From NCBI RefSeq assembly GCF_002575655.3, contig NC_053037.3:251381135-251445134 (forward strand): DNA of 64,000 bases, given 5' to 3'. The notes below the pieces were generated by a model. The model ran no database searches and was not told where the DNA came from. It saw nothing but the letters and a program-made list of their open reading frames with translations. Positions 21,733 through 35,370 of the stretch are shown here, in pieces; position 1 is the first letter of the stretch; every line of letters starts with the position of its first letter. A program made the translations under genes and the position numbers. Origin of the DNA: Aegilops tauschii subsp. strangulata. Its lineage: Eukaryota > Streptophyta > Magnoliopsida > Poales > Poaceae.

Positions 21733-22393
21733 TCTTCAAGCAAAGGTCAGACTTTGGATACACGAAGGATTCATCAAGAACAACTTATAGAATAAGTCTT
21801 ACAATTTCCTCATGGAAGAATGGTTAACCTTGCTAAAAAGGAAACTATAACAATAGGTCCTCTGGGTAGGTGTGTTAGGATGACATCACCTTACCGGGTT
21901 AAAGACCAATGTTATAACTCTTGGAAATATGTTCCAACCATCATATCTGACCGAGGTTCAGATCGGATGGGCGTCAGGATACCTCAGACTCAAGATGCCG
22001 GAGAAGAAAAGGTGCAACACAAATTGACGAAATGACATGGTAAGATTCTCGGGGAATGAACTATGGGAGTGAGTTCTGAAACAAGAGTTCATCATTAAAC
22101 TAAGGAGAGGATGAGGAGGTGGCTGATGCTCAGCGACAACTCATCGATATTTCCAAAAAGATGGATTTCCACAATTATGTGAACAAGGAGATATCATTTG
22201 TCAGATCAAATGATATAATGAGGTATGCTTGAGGAAAACATACACTGTTAAACATTGGTTGAAAAGTGCACCCGAAATAAGGGCTTAGGTAGCATGATCA
22301 ATGTGAGAATGTTGATTTGATAACCAATGGTCTAAGAATGAAATATCGACCATTAACTTCAAAGCAATAGGGTTGCTAGAAGTTTTGAAGTCG
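21733..22393 (-). mobile_element. Internal piece of element I (2)
   Basis: Non-coding stretch between D and H, each with its own target duplication at the border. Joins 6002-6817 and 32993-35370 when the insertions are removed. No domain seen. Confidence 0.6.
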
Positions 22394-22398
22394 CACAC

Positions 22399-25144
22399 TG
22401 TAATGCCCCGAGACCGACGCTCCAGATGCCTTCCTTGTTTTGCGAGTCGGTTGTGTTTTTATTTGTTTGTTGCATCTCATCATGGCATCATCCGCATTGC
22501 ATCGGCACTCGTTGCCGTCATTGTTCTTAAAAACTTGCATCCGCTCATAGTTGCCGCGTCCCCCCTTGCTTTCGTTGACCGTTTCGAGACCAACCACACT
22601 TGCAACGTTGCTCCTCGTTTTCTCTCTTGTATTCTTCGGGGCCTTTTGTCAGACACTTTGTCTTTGTCGACCCCTCTTAGACCATCCCTCGCACGCATCC
22701 GAAAATTGTCTATTTATCAGCGTCTGCGAATTTGTCTATTTATCCAGAGTCTGCAGTCTTACAGAAAAACCCTCAAACATCATGCATATAATAACTCTTT
22801 AACAGTGCATCATATGTAAATAATTTATACATGTAAAATGCTTAGAATTTTATCTAGTTTCATTATATGCTGCTTGCACCCATGTTTAAAATGTTTAAAA
22901 TGCTGTTTGTTTTAATTTTGCTTAAATGCCATGTTAAAATGATTTATTTCATAACTAATTAACCGTAGATCCGAATTTAATAAATTATATATGTAAATGG
23001 GGTAGAAAAATGCCTAGATTAACAGGGTGCATTTTATTTTGCTGTTTAACAACATTAAAATTCTGTTTAGGGCAGAACAGTACCAAATCTAAAATATGGA
23101 CATGAGGATTTTCCGGAATTGTTGTTTCTTGTTTTCGGCCTCACTTAAACTTGCCTAAATAGTTAGTTCAGTTATGCTTCACCTCTTGCCATGTTTAATA
23201 ACATTTACTATTGTTGGGTACATAAACAAGAGCGAACTAAATAACTTGAATGTGGTGTTTCGTCAATATGCAACTCGTTGCATATTGAGCTCCATTTAAT
23301 TTGTAGTATTGTTTATGCACTTTGTCATGCCATGCCTCATTAAACCGGACATGCATCATACTTGGTTGTGCATCATGCCATGTGTATGTGATGGTTGTTT
23401 ACTATGTTGTTTGCTTCTTTCCAGTTTGCTTCTCTCGTTAGCCTCGATTTCGTTCCGGAGTTGTGAGGATTCGTTCGACTACATCCGTTTGTCTTCTTCA
23501 TGGACTCGTTCTTCTTCCTTGCGGGATCTCAGGCAAGATGACCATACCCTCGAAATCACTTCTATCTTTGCTTGCTAGTTGTTCGCTCTATTGCCATGCC
23601 GCGCTACCTACCACTTGCCATATGATGCCTCCCATATTGCCATGTCAAGCCTCTAACCCACCTTTCCTAGCAAACCGTTGTTTGGCTATGTTACCGCTTT
23701 TGCTCAGCCCCTCTTATAGCGTTGTTAGATGCAGGTGAAGATGAAGTTTGTTCCTTGTTGGAACATGGATATTGTTGGGATATCACAATATCTCTTATTT
23801 AATTAATGCATCTATATACTTGGTAAAGGGTGGAAGGATCGGCCTTATGCCTGGTGTTTTGTTCCACTCTTGCCGCCCTAGTTTCCGTCATACCGGTGTT
23901 ATGTTCCTTGATTTTGCGTCCCCTACACAGTTGGGTGATTTATGGGACCCCCTTGACAGTTCGCTTTGAATAAAACTCCTCCAGCAAGGCCCAACCTTGG
24001 TTTTACATTTGCCTCACCTAGCCTTTTTTTCCCTTGGGTTTCCGGAGCCCGAGGGTCATCTTTATTTTAGCCCCCCCCGGCCAGTGCTCCTTCGAGTGCT
24101 GGTCCGAACCGAGCGATGTCCGGCGCCCCCTGGGCAACCAGGGTCTATGCCAACCCGACGTCTGGCTCATCCGGTGTGCCCTGAGAACGAGATATGTGCA
24201 GCTCCTATCGGGATTTGTCGGCACATCCGGGCGGCTTTGCTGGTCTTGTTTTACCATTGTCGAAATGTCTTGTAACCGGGATTCCGAGACTGATCGGGTC
24301 TTCCCGGGAGAAGGAATATCCTTTGTTGACCGTGAGAGCTTATATTGGGCTAAGTTGGGACACCCCTGCAGGGTATAAACTTTCGAGAGCCGTGCCCGCG
24401 GTTATGTGGCAGATGGGAATTTGTTAATATCCGGTTGTAGAGAACTTGACACTTGACTTAATTAAAACGCATCAACCGCGTGTGTAGCCGTGATTGCCCC
24501 TTTTCGGCGGAGTCCGGGAAGAGAACACGGCTTTTGGGTTATGTTTGACGTAAGTAGGAGTTCAGGATCACTTCTTGATCATTACTAGTTGACGACCGTT
24601 CCGTTGCTCCTCTTCTCGCTCTTATTTGCGTATGTTAGCCACCATATATGTTTAGTCGCTGCTGCAACCTCACCACCTTACCCTTTCCTACCCTTAAGCT
24701 TAAATAGTCTTGATCTCGCGGGTGTGAGATTGCTGAATCCTCGTGACTCACAGATTCTTCCAAACAGTTGCAGGTGCCGATGATACCAGAGCAGATGACG
24801 CAACCGAGCTCAAGTGGGAGTTCGACGAGGAACTAGGTCGTTACTTTGTTTCTTTTCCTGTTGATCAGTAGTGGAGCCCAGTTGGGACGATCGGGGATCT
24901 AGCATTTGGGGTTGTCTTCTTTTCTTTTGGTTCCGCAGTCGGACCTATGTGTGTACTCTGATTGATGTATGTTTAATTTATGTATTGTGTGAAGTGGCGA
25001 TTGTAAGCCAACTCTTTATCCCACTCTTGTTCATTACATGGGATTGTGTGAAGATGACCCTTCTTGCGACAAAACCACAATGCGGTTATGCCTCTAAGTC
25101 GTGCCTCGACACGTGGGAGATATAGCCGCATCGTGGGTGTGACA
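22399..25144 (+). mobile_element. 5' LTR of element H, internally deleted
   Basis: 2746 bp. Compared with the 3' LTR it lacks about 1.15 kb, the GC-rich promoter/leader-like part. The break is near 22705-22713: GAAAATTGT is followed by CTATTTAT and then CAGCGTCTGCG. Confidence 0.92.
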
Positions 25145-28100
25145 AGTTGTTAATCAGAGCCATCCCCGACTTAGGAGCCCCCTGCTTGATCGAATCGCTG
25201 GCGTTGTTGAGTCTAGAAAAATGTTTTGAGTCTTAGGATTATATATATCGGAGAGTAGGATTCTTTTTACTCCTCAGTCCCTTCGTCGCTCTGGTGAGGC
25301 CTCCTGACGTAGAAGTTTTGACTCTTCTCTACTCAAATTTCACTAAAAAAAAATTTTAGGATCACGCGGGTATCTTGGAATCGTTCCAATGGTTTTGTGA
25401 CGAGAACATTGTTCTTGGTGCCTCCTGACATTTAGGAGTTGTGGCAGTGTCCCGGGGAGTTGAGCTCCGAGGTGTTGTCGTCACAATTTTATCGTTGCAG
25501 TTCTGGAATACCTGAGTTTCGCCGACATCGAAAATATCTTTTATGCAGTTGTTGGTGAGATCACCTCGACGCCACCCAGTACTGGGGCGGGAGTTCGGGA
25601 GTATTGCCATAACTCGTATAACGGATGCTTTTCGAAGGTTGAGGTAAACGATTTTCGAAGATTTCTTGGTTATGTGTTGACGGATGGATACAGCTGGATC
25701 TAGGTATTGTTAGTTTGGGTGATATATTTTGTGTCCCCTGTATCCCCAACACCAGATTGCATAACCAGAAAGTTTCAGGAGTTTATAAGTGGGAATTCAA
25801 GTAGCTCCTAGGATATCTTTCCGACAGATGCATGATATGAGATTGGGGTTCGACGTCTAGTGGTCCGCCTTTCCACGGTTGGTTTTACAGTGGTCTCGTA
25901 GTGTCTTAAAGAGTCCTTGGCTATGCCGACTCGGGGACGCTTCGTATGTCATGTGCACTGCCTTGTACATGATGGTGTTGTACGATCGAGCCCGTGTGGG
26001 CCCCACCACGAAAACTTCGGACGAAATCTCTATCATATGTTTGTTCTGGCTTATTCTGCGAGCCAATCCTTTGTTTTGTTTTAAGTTGTGGTATTCGAGT
26101 TGCTTCGAAGTCAAATGTTGAATCCATACCTTTCCTAAACGGTGTTCTCATATTGCTATGTGAATACTAATCCTTCTTGATCATCAAGGTTATCTTTTCA
26201 ATCCTTTCCAACCGGTGTGCTTCTCTTCAAGAAAATCCGATCATTCCAACATTCGTGAGATTAATTCTAAGTTTTTTTTCTCAACGGTGTTTGTCTCATC
26301 CGTCCCAAGTTGCCTTTGTTTTTCCCGCCTCCCACCCTTTTCTTCAAGGACTTAGATTTTTTTAACCAAGTATCCTTTTATTGATGGGAAGTCACTCCAT
26401 TCTTTTCCATCAATGTTATTATCCGGTGGTTCTCAGGAAGATACTAACGGAGTTTCGAGTTCATCATTCTCTTTTCTTCTCCGGTGGATTCAATTCAAGC
26501 TTACAGTGTTGATCATATTCCTTTCCTCGTTTCAAATGTTTTCTCATGCCGGTGCACCTCTTAATCATCCATTTTTTGCCATTCATTTGTATCCGGAGCA
26601 CTGAAGATATCTCGAAAAATTCAAGCTTCCATTCTTAATCAGTTTAAACTATTTTGAGGTTGTTACCTCATTCAAGCCATTTAATTCAACCGGTGCAATC
26701 TCCATTTCAAGTAATCATTCCAACGGTGTTTCTTTTGAATGGGCCCTAACCCACAGGTTTTTCCCAGGATCTCACCTAACTCTTCTAATTCTTTCCGGAG
26801 TTATTTTTAAATTCATTGCAAAGTTTGACGTAAGAATGAATTTTCATCAGTCATATGTCTTTCTCCAAGATCTTTCAAATTCTTTCATCGTTGGTTCATC
26901 ATTTCTATTATCCATTGTTCCGGAGTGCCTCAATAATTTTGGTGGTATTTCTCATCGTCATTCTCAGATTTTGAAGACCGAGGAAGAGTTCCTCTTAAAT
27001 CCTTACCCGTTCTTCCAAAGATTCATGGTTCTAACTTGTTGCCATCCTCTCAAATTGTTTCCAATCGCGCAATTCTTTTCTTACCCATCCGGAGCATTTC
27101 AGAGTTGTTTTCATTTCTTGATCATCCAAAGGCCATCATTTCAGAAGATTTCTTCGTTCTAAGTTTTCAACTTTGTTCTCCAATTATTCTAAATTGATGT
27201 CTCTTCGTTCATCTCCATATTCTCCCGGTGCATCGTTCAAGTATCCTCTAGTCAGCTCGTGATCGATTCGTTCTCATGTATCAAATTCCCTCGAGTATTT
27301 TCGCGCGCTCTTTAATTCTCACGGTGATTCGTTCTCTTTTCTTCATTCATTTTCAATTCTTACGGTGGTTCATTCAAGATTCCTTTTCATATGTCCTCAT
27401 ATTAATGTATTCGTTGTTTCAATCCTACCGGTGGTTCGATCAAGACCTTATCAAGTTTGCGATATATCTCTCTTAATCCTTTCTACGGGAATAAGTAGTA
27501 TGCCAAATCCGTTGCTTGTCATCAATTTATATTGGTGAAGGATACGCATAACATAATTCTTGTTCTTGTTTCATCCAAGTGTTTAATTCTTTCAACCGGA
27601 GTTTGTTCGTGATATCAATATCTCAGTTATATGTTGTCCATCTTTTCTTTCCGGAGCTCCAAGTTATTTCAATTATATCATTTCAAAGCTTCATCTAATC
27701 ATTGCAAGGCTTCTCCCAGAGCTCTTTTCAATTTTTCCCTTTCGTTTGATCATTCTTTTATTATCGGAGTTCTTCATGGAGGATCAACATGGTGGCTCAT
27801 CAAGGATTCATTTCATTCTTCAATTGTTCTTCAAGATTTCTCTCGGAGTTAAGATCCGCCAAGCTATACTTTAAAATAAACATGGTGTTCAACACATGTT
27901 TTGTCTTGAGGAGTCCAAGCATTCTTCATCTTGCATTCTAAAGTGCAGTTCGTTCTACCTTATCTTTTGGGATGGTGTTATGTCATTCTTGATAATTTCC
28001 CTTCGCGTTTCATGATTCACAAGTTTTCAAGAGTGACATATTTAAATCCATCATTTCCTGTTCGTTCAAGAGATCTTTTCAACCAATCAATCTTTTTGTT

Positions 28101-29104
28101 GGAGTTATATTGGGTTATATTTCACCTACAGCCTTCCCTAAGGAATGTAGCTAGTTGTGGTGCTTATCTATGATCCAATTTTCTCCTTCTCATCTCGGTG
28201 AAGAAGTTTTTCATCTCTTTGGTGCTCTCAATCAAATCAATGGTTTCCATTAGTGGCCGGCTGTCACCTCATAGTCTTGAGATGTTTTTTCCATAAGTCC
28301 ACTACAAGCTTACTCGTTTCGTTGTTGATTACCCAACACTCCGTTCTAACCTTCTTGGAAGGGTGCTTTCCAGGCTTATTTGTGGCAGAAGTTGTCATTT
28401 TCTTCTCCATTCCTTTATTCCAATGATCTATCTTCTATTTTTTCTTCCGGGGGCATGGTGATGTTGCTATCTTCACTCATCATCTCGATTTGTGAGGACC
28501 GTGTTCTTTTCGTGCTTATCCATTTCCAACCGGAGTGTCGTGCCCTCTTTTCAAGTTCTTCCCATTCTGTCAAGTTTTGCCTCCCTTCTCAACCGGAGTG
28601 CTGTCTGAAATCTTTCTTACCCCTTGTGCCATTCTTTCATTAGTTCCGGAGGCAATGTGTTGTTAATTTCATCGAGTATCCTCTCATCTTGTCAAGATCA
28701 TGTTCAATTCCTTCCATTTACAGTCGGAGTGTTGTCCAAATTATATCACTCTTATTCCTTCTCTATCTTGCTTTAACCGGAGTGTTATCGTATTTGATCT
28801 TTATCATTCCTTATACATCTCGTTTCAACCGGAGTGCTTGCATGTACTTCTTGTCCATCGTAACCATTTTTGTTTGTCTTTCAACCTACAAGGTTCTTGT
28901 AATGTTCCTTGTTCCTCTTGCTGAACGGAGTGTTTTAAATTTTGTTCACCTCCGTCGTGTCATTTCTTCAAGCTTTGCGACCTCTCAAGGTTCTTTGGTT
29001 TCACTCGTTTGTCAAGAAGCAATTTGTTTTACCTCTTCCCTTTCCGTTTCTCTCCGGTGCCATCCTAGATCTCGGGACGAGATCCTCTTGTAGTGGTGGA
29101 GTGT
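25145..29104 (+). other. Non-coding internal region of H
   Basis: T/C-rich on the plus strand. From about 26210 to 29060 the motif CCGGAG or CCGGTG (often AACCGGAGTG or TTCCGGTG) recurs nearly thirty times, mostly 50-130 bp apart, in otherwise diverged sequence. A purine-rich GTGGTGGAGTGT just before 29105 is a possible polypurine tract. No coding motif found. Confidence 0.75.
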
Positions 29105-32100
29105 TGTAACGCCCCGAGACCGATGCTCCAGATGCCTTCCTTGATTTGCGAGTCAGTTGTGTTTTTATTTATTTGTTGCATCTCATCATGGCATCATCCG
29201 CATTGCATCGGCACTCGTTGCCGTCATTGTTTTTAAAAACTTGCATCTGCTCATAGTTGCCGCGTCCCCCCTTGCTTTCGTTGACCGTTTCGAGACCAAC
29301 CACACTTGCAACGTTGCTCCTCGTTTTCTCTCTCTTGTATTCTCCGGGGCCTTTTGTCAGACACTTTGTCTTTGTCGACCCCTCTCAGACCATCCCTCGC
29401 GCGCGTCCGAAAATTGTCCCGAACCCGACCCGGGTTGTTGTTACCGATGGGTCCGGATCATCCCCTAACATCCCTAAAATATCTCCGTTTTCTTTGTTGG
29501 ACTCCCCAACCTATTTATCTCGACCGTCTGATTTTAATCGGAGGGTCCGATTAGCCCCTAACCTAATCTGTGATGTATATATTCGTCCACCCCTAGTCCA
29601 TTTTGGCAAACCCTAAATTTTAGGAGGATTGTCCCTCGCCGCCGCCACTTAACCAAATCCTTCTCGGGATCCTTCCCCGACCAACCACCGCAGCCTCCTC
29701 CCTCTGCCTCGCGCGTCCGATCTAGAGGAGTGGAGTTCCTCCTTTGCTCGATCTCCCCTGTGACCAAGTCCATCGATCCCCCCTCCAACCTCCTGCCCAA
29801 GCACCCAACCAACAGCTCCTCTGCCCGACGCCCACTATCCCCGCCTCCTGGATCCTCCCGTCCTCGAGCTCCATCCTCTCGATCCATGGCACCTCTGCGT
29901 CGAGACACCCGAGTTCCTCACATGCTGTCCGCCGGAACGAGCAGGAGCTCGTCCATGGCGCCTCCTTCTGCTTCCCCTGTCGCAGGGCTACATCGCCCCT
30001 GCTCGTCTTCATCTCGCGCACCGCGTCGCCGCTCCTCCTCCAGCAGCAGCCGCGCCGTTCACCTCCTGCCTGCGCCCCGTCAACCGCGCCAAGTCCCTCC
30101 TCGCGCCGCGCCCTGTCTTCCTCCTCGTCGCGTCGATCCAGGAGGATCGACCCCGCCATGCCTCGCTCGCTCGCCTTCGCGCCTCCGATGACTGGCCTCG
30201 TCGTCGCCGGCAACCCCAGGCAGGCCCCGTCGCGCCCCTGCCATCTCCCTCGCCGTCTCTTTCTTCTTCACTTCCCTGTTTTTCTTCTCTGAATTTCCCT
30301 CTGTCTTCGCTCTTCAGACTACAGCCGACGTCGTGGACAAGCGCCACTCGCCAGCGCGTTGACCAGCGCGCCTCCAGATCCGCGCCAAGGCCCAGCGTCG
30401 CCAGCAGCCTCCCAGATCCAGCGCGCCCGGCCAGCCCTGCCGGCCTGCTCCACCGCGCCCTCCCGCGGGCCGCCTTCCCGAACCGGGCCGAAGCCCATAG
30501 TGACGCACCCCCAGCGCCTCTTGTTTTTTACTGTTGGGTCTGCTCCAGTTTCAGTTTCGGCCCGCTCATGTTTTTTTCAGCGTCTGCGAATTTGTCTATT
30601 TATCCAGAGTCTGCAGTCTTACAGAAAACCCCTCAAACATCATGCATATAATAACTCTTTAACAGTGCATCATATGTAAATAATTTATACATGTAAAATG
30701 CTTAGAATTTTATCTAGTTTCATAATATGCTGCTTGCACCCATGTTTAAAATGTTTAAAATGCTGTTTGTTTTAATTTTGCTTAAATGCCATGTTAAAAT
30801 GATTTATTTCATAACTAATTAACCGTAGATCCGAATTTAATAAATTATATATGTAAATGGGGTAGAAAAATGCCTAGATTAACAGGGTGCATTTTATTTT
30901 GCTGTTTAACAACATTAAAATTGTGTTTAGGGTAGAACAGTACCAAATCTAAAATATGGACATGAGGATTTTCCGGAATTGTTGTTTCTTGTTTCCGGCC
31001 TCACTTAAACTTGCCTAAATAGTTAGTTCAATTATGCTTCACCTCTTGCCATGTTTAATAACATTTAATATTGTTGGGTACATAAACAAGAGCGAACTAA
31101 ATAACTTGAATGTGGTGTTTCGTCAATATGCAACCTCCATTTAATTTGTAGTATTGTTTATGCACTTTGCCATGCCATGCCTCATTAAACTGGACATGCA
31201 TCATACTTGGTTGTGCATCATGCCATGTGTATGTGATGGTTGTTTACTATGTTGTTTGCTTCTTTTCGGTTTGCTTCTCTCGTTAGCTTCGGTTTCGTTC
31301 CGGAGTTGTGAGGATTCGTTCGACTACATCCGTTTGTCTTCTTCATGGACTCGATCTTCTTCCTTGCGGGATCTCAGGCAAGATGACCATACCCTCGAAA
31401 TCACTTCTATCTTTGCTTGCTAGTTGTTCGCTCTATTGCCATGCTGCGCTACCTACCACTTGCCATATCATGCCTCCCATATTGCCATGTCAAGCCTCTA
31501 ACCCACCTTTCCTAGCAAACCGTTGTTTGGCTATGTTACCGCTTTTGCTCAGCCCCTCTTATAACGTTGTTAGATGCAGGTGAAGATGAAGTTTGTTCCT
31601 TGTTGGAACATGGATATTGTTGGGATATCACAATATCTCTTATTTAATTAATGCATCTATATACTTGGTAAAGGGTGGAAGGCTCGGCCTTATGCCTGGT
31701 GTTTTGTTCCACTCTTGCCGCCCTAGTTTCCGTCATACCGGTGTTATGTTCCTTGATTTTGCGTCCCTTACGCGGTTGGGTGATTTATGGGACCCCCTTG
31801 ACAGTTTGCTTTGAATAAAACTCCTCCAGCAAGGCCCAACCTTGGTTTTACATTTGCCTCACCTAGCCTTTTTTCCCTTGGGTTTCCGGAGCCCGAGGGT
31901 CATCTTTATTTTAGCCCCCCCGGGCCAGTGCTCCTTCGAGTGCTGGTCCAAACCGAGCGATGTCCGGCGCCCCCTGGGCAACCAGAGTCTATGCCAACCC
32001 GACGTCTGGCTCATCCGGTGTGCCTTGAGAACGAGATATGTGCAGTTCCTATCGGGATTTGTCGGCACATCCGGGCGGCTTTGTTGGTCATGTTTTACCA

Positions 32101-32987
32101 TTGTCGAAATGTCTTGTAACCGGGATTCCGAGACTGATCGGGTCTTCCCGGGAGAAGGAATATCCTTCGTTGACCATGAGAGCTTATAATGGGCTAAGTT
32201 GGGACACCCCTGCGGGGTATAAACTTTCGAGAGCCGTGCCCGCGGTTATGTGGCAGATGGGAATATGTTAATATCCGGTTGTAGAGAACTTGACACTTGA
32301 CTTAATTAAAACACATCAACCGCGTGTGTAGCTGTGATTGTCCCTTTTCGGCGGAGTCCGGGAAGAGAACACGGCTTTTGGGTTATGTTTGACGTAAGTA
32401 GGAGTTCAGGATCACTTCTTGATCATTACTAGTTGACGACCGTTCCGTTGCTCCTCTTCTCGCTCTTATTTGCGTATGTTAGCCACCATATATGCTTAGT
32501 CGCTGCTGCAACCTCACCACCTTACCCTTTCCTACCCTTAAGCTTAAATAGTCTTGATCTCGCGGGTGTGAGATTGCTGAGTCCTCGTGACTCACAGATT
32601 CTTCCAAACAGTTGCAGGTGCCGATGATACCAGTGCAGATGACGCAACCGAGCTCAAGTGGGAGTTCGACGAGGAACTAGGTCGTTACTTTGTTTCTTTT
32701 CCTGTTGAACAGTAGTGGAGCCCAGTTGGGACGATCAGGGATCTAGCATTTGGGGTTGTCTTCTTTTCTTTTGGTTCCGTAGTCGGACCTATGTGTGTAC
32801 TCTGATTGATGTATGTTTAATTTATGTATTGTGTGAAGTGGCGATTGTAAGCCAACTCTTTATCCCATTCTTGTTCATTACATGGGATTGTGTGAAGATG
32901 ACCCTTCTTGCGACAAAACCACAATGCGGTTATGCCTCTAGTCGTGCCTCGACACGTGGGAGATATAGCCGCATCGTGGGTGTGACA
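29105..32987 (+). mobile_element. 3' LTR of element H, full length
   Basis: 3883 bp. Segment about 29410-30580, absent from the 5' LTR, looks like a plant promoter plus 5' leader: TATA-like GTATATATTC near 29576, then AAACCCTAAATTTTAG and a GC-rich, CCGCC/CTCC-rich stretch without a convincing reading frame. The rest matches the 5' LTR closely. Confidence 0.92.
29575..29582 (+). promoter_or_regulatory. Possible TATA box in H 3' LTR
   Basis: TATATATT in GATGTATATATTCG, followed about 40 bp later by AAACCCTAAATTTTAG and a GC-rich leader-like stretch. The corresponding segment is deleted from the 5' LTR. Confidence 0.4.
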
Positions 32988-32992
32988 CACAC

Positions 32993-35370
32993 CGTAGTTC
33001 AATTGTCGGTTTTCCGGTTAGGAACAACACGGGGACCAAGGAATGAACGGATATGGCAAGAAGTATCACCTGTATCAATATGTCATAAGAGGTGGTGAAA
33101 TTCTCACGACATTCTTGACATAAAATATGGTAATACTACAAGGTAAAGAAGAATAATTGCTGGATAGCAAGGAACTCAACGTATAACACAAAACACGATC
33201 ATGTTTGTGTTGGAGGTAAGGCAATAAAGTGGCCGATGATAAGACAAATCATCGAGGGCAAGGATGGTATTTCTCATCATGAATTCGATTGATATCCTGG
33301 AAGAGCTCATAAGGTTTATGATGATCACGACACATTTGTCGAGAGATTTCATGAAGACGTAATCAATCAGCAACGACACCAAGTCAAAGGAATGATGAAG
33401 CAAAAGGTTATTGGAACCATGGGTACGACACAAACTCGAATTCAAGCATGTCATTCAAGGTGGAACGATAAGACGAGGAAATCGACGTAAGCTTAGCTCA
33501 TCATCGAAAGTTGTGCTCCGGAATTAAGGACCCGGTAGCACAGTTAAAATTAGCATGATAATGATGTAGCCGATCAGGCTTGGAGTGACGTGATGGAGTA
33601 TTAAACTTCTCAACAACAAAGTACTGGGAGTACCGAATCTCAGTGTTGATTCAATTCACAAATCGGTATTCTCGGATGACGACAACCCAGAACCCGTGGA
33701 GTGACTATGATGGGGAAAGGTACTACTTCATCAGAAATTCATAAGATCAAGTGCAATGGGTTGATATCCTCGAGATACCAGGGGGTAATACTCGAAGGTA
33801 GAACAAAATAGAGGTTGGGAAGGCGTATTGATCTGCAGAAGGCAAGTACTTTAACTTGTCCGAGAAATAGAATCAAAGGAGAATAATCATGGTCGGAACC
33901 ACGGTTGCAAAGGATCAATTCACAGATACCAGATAATATTTATCAAGGAAATAGTTATTATTACAAGAAGCTTCCATGATAGGATCTACATCGTGTCCAT
34001 GGGCATGAACACAAAGTTCAAGGTCGACTCCCACTTCTCTAATGCATAATCTTTCATTCACTTCTCATTTTTGAAGAAGTTGTAATGTTGAAATTTTATC
34101 TAGCAAAATACCAGAAGAGTATGACTCGTGAAAACTTTCGAGGTCACATATATTAAGGAAGGCCTAGGTTCATCCCATCGGGGCATCGTGGAAACATATA
34201 TCACAAACTTCAGGGGTAAATATCTCAAGCTCAGAAGCAGAGCATGGTTGAGAAGCAGAGGATACAATTTACCAAGGGCATTACGTATCCGAGAAAAGGC
34301 TCACAAGGCTAATGATAGTGAAGGACGCTGTCGGATAAAAATCCAACAAAGGATCTGACAGTCCATAACGGAGCTGACGTGAGCATCGACACACAATCAG
34401 AGAAAGAAAGAATGCAAGGAGATCAGATGATAGAAACAACTGACTAATTCAAAGCTCAATTGCAAAGGAATGATGATTTCCAAATCAAGGGCTCAGAAGC
34501 AAACGCTCGGATTAAGGATGGATAAGTTGAGTAGACTTAGGGATACAATCGACGGTAGTTTGATTGGTCGAGATCCAGCTCATGTTTAAAATGACGTCTG
34601 AGTCGGGAGGATGAATTCTAGGATCTGACTGAGGTTTGCGAGCATTCGCGACATATTGAATCAACAGACTCAAAATGATAATGACAAAGGATGCCAATAA
34701 GATTACCAGACTTATGGGGTCAATCATAATGCAAGCAAGCAAAAATCTCAAGAGCACTAAGCTGTTGAGGATTTTGGAAGATCGAATGGTATTTCGAAGA
34801 CTTTTGTGGAATACACGAATCAACTGGAGATGAGCGGATACTCGGTAAGTGCGAGAAATTATCCGTAGGGGTATTCAGGTAGCAAAGAACTGGAAGGCAG
34901 TAGGCACAAAGTATTCTCGGCACAATAGGGAGAATTTCGAGGTATCTTGCAATAACAAGATCAGCGGGGAATGATTGTATGAAGGGCAAGGGTACGTGGT
35001 TATCCATAAGGGGTTTACCGATGGAAGGGAATTGCAAAAGCGATGGCATAAAGTCTCGAGAGAACATTGTAGAGTATCTTTGGAATCTTCTGGTGCAGCA
35101 GGCGATCATCGGTAAAAGGTGCTCTCCGGGTGAAAGTGATCACGAGATCCTAATGTTAGATTTAGTAAAATTCATTTAACCCGAATAGAAGAGAGGTTAG
35201 AGTCCCAGAGTATAGGTCGAGGAATAAAAGATCCTAATACCACCCAACGGCGACGTGGGCCCATAAGCCACACAACCATGTTAGTTAAAGTTTTGCAATG
35301 TCTAGACTCGACTTCGACCAAGGAGTTGGAAGGGGGATTCCTACAGGCAGTCGGCTCTGATACCAACTTG
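32993..35370 (-). mobile_element. Internal piece of element I (3) with primer site
   Basis: Non-coding. On the minus strand it is T/C-rich, like the inside of H. A perfect plant tRNA-Met primer site TGGTATCAGAGCC (minus strand, 35353-35365) lies five bases from the LTR end at 35371. No gag or pol motif in about 2.4 kb. Confidence 0.75.

Larger units (their letters stand above)
22399..32987 (+). mobile_element. Element H: non-coding long-LTR element (LARD type)
   Basis: Complete element with CACAC duplications (22394-22398, 32988-32992). 5' LTR 22399-25144, internal 25145-29104, 3' LTR 29105-32987. LTRs start TGTAA(T/C)GCCCCGAGACCGA and end GTGTGACA. A primer site resembling tRNA-Met (TTGTTAATCAGAGCC) lies at 25147-25161. 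About 4 kb of internal DNA shows no gag or pol motif in any frame, so it must be copied by proteins of another element. It fits the class of large retrotransposon derivatives. Confidence 0.93.

Noticed and set aside
26200..29050. Tandem satellite inside H
   Set aside because: Only the CCGG(A/T)G core recurs; the sequence between is not repetitive, so it is not a satellite.
29722..30213. GC-rich frames on both strands in the H 3' LTR (up to 182 codons)
   Set aside because: Low-complexity Arg/Ser/Pro-rich translations on both strands, no motif; open only because the sequence is GC-rich.
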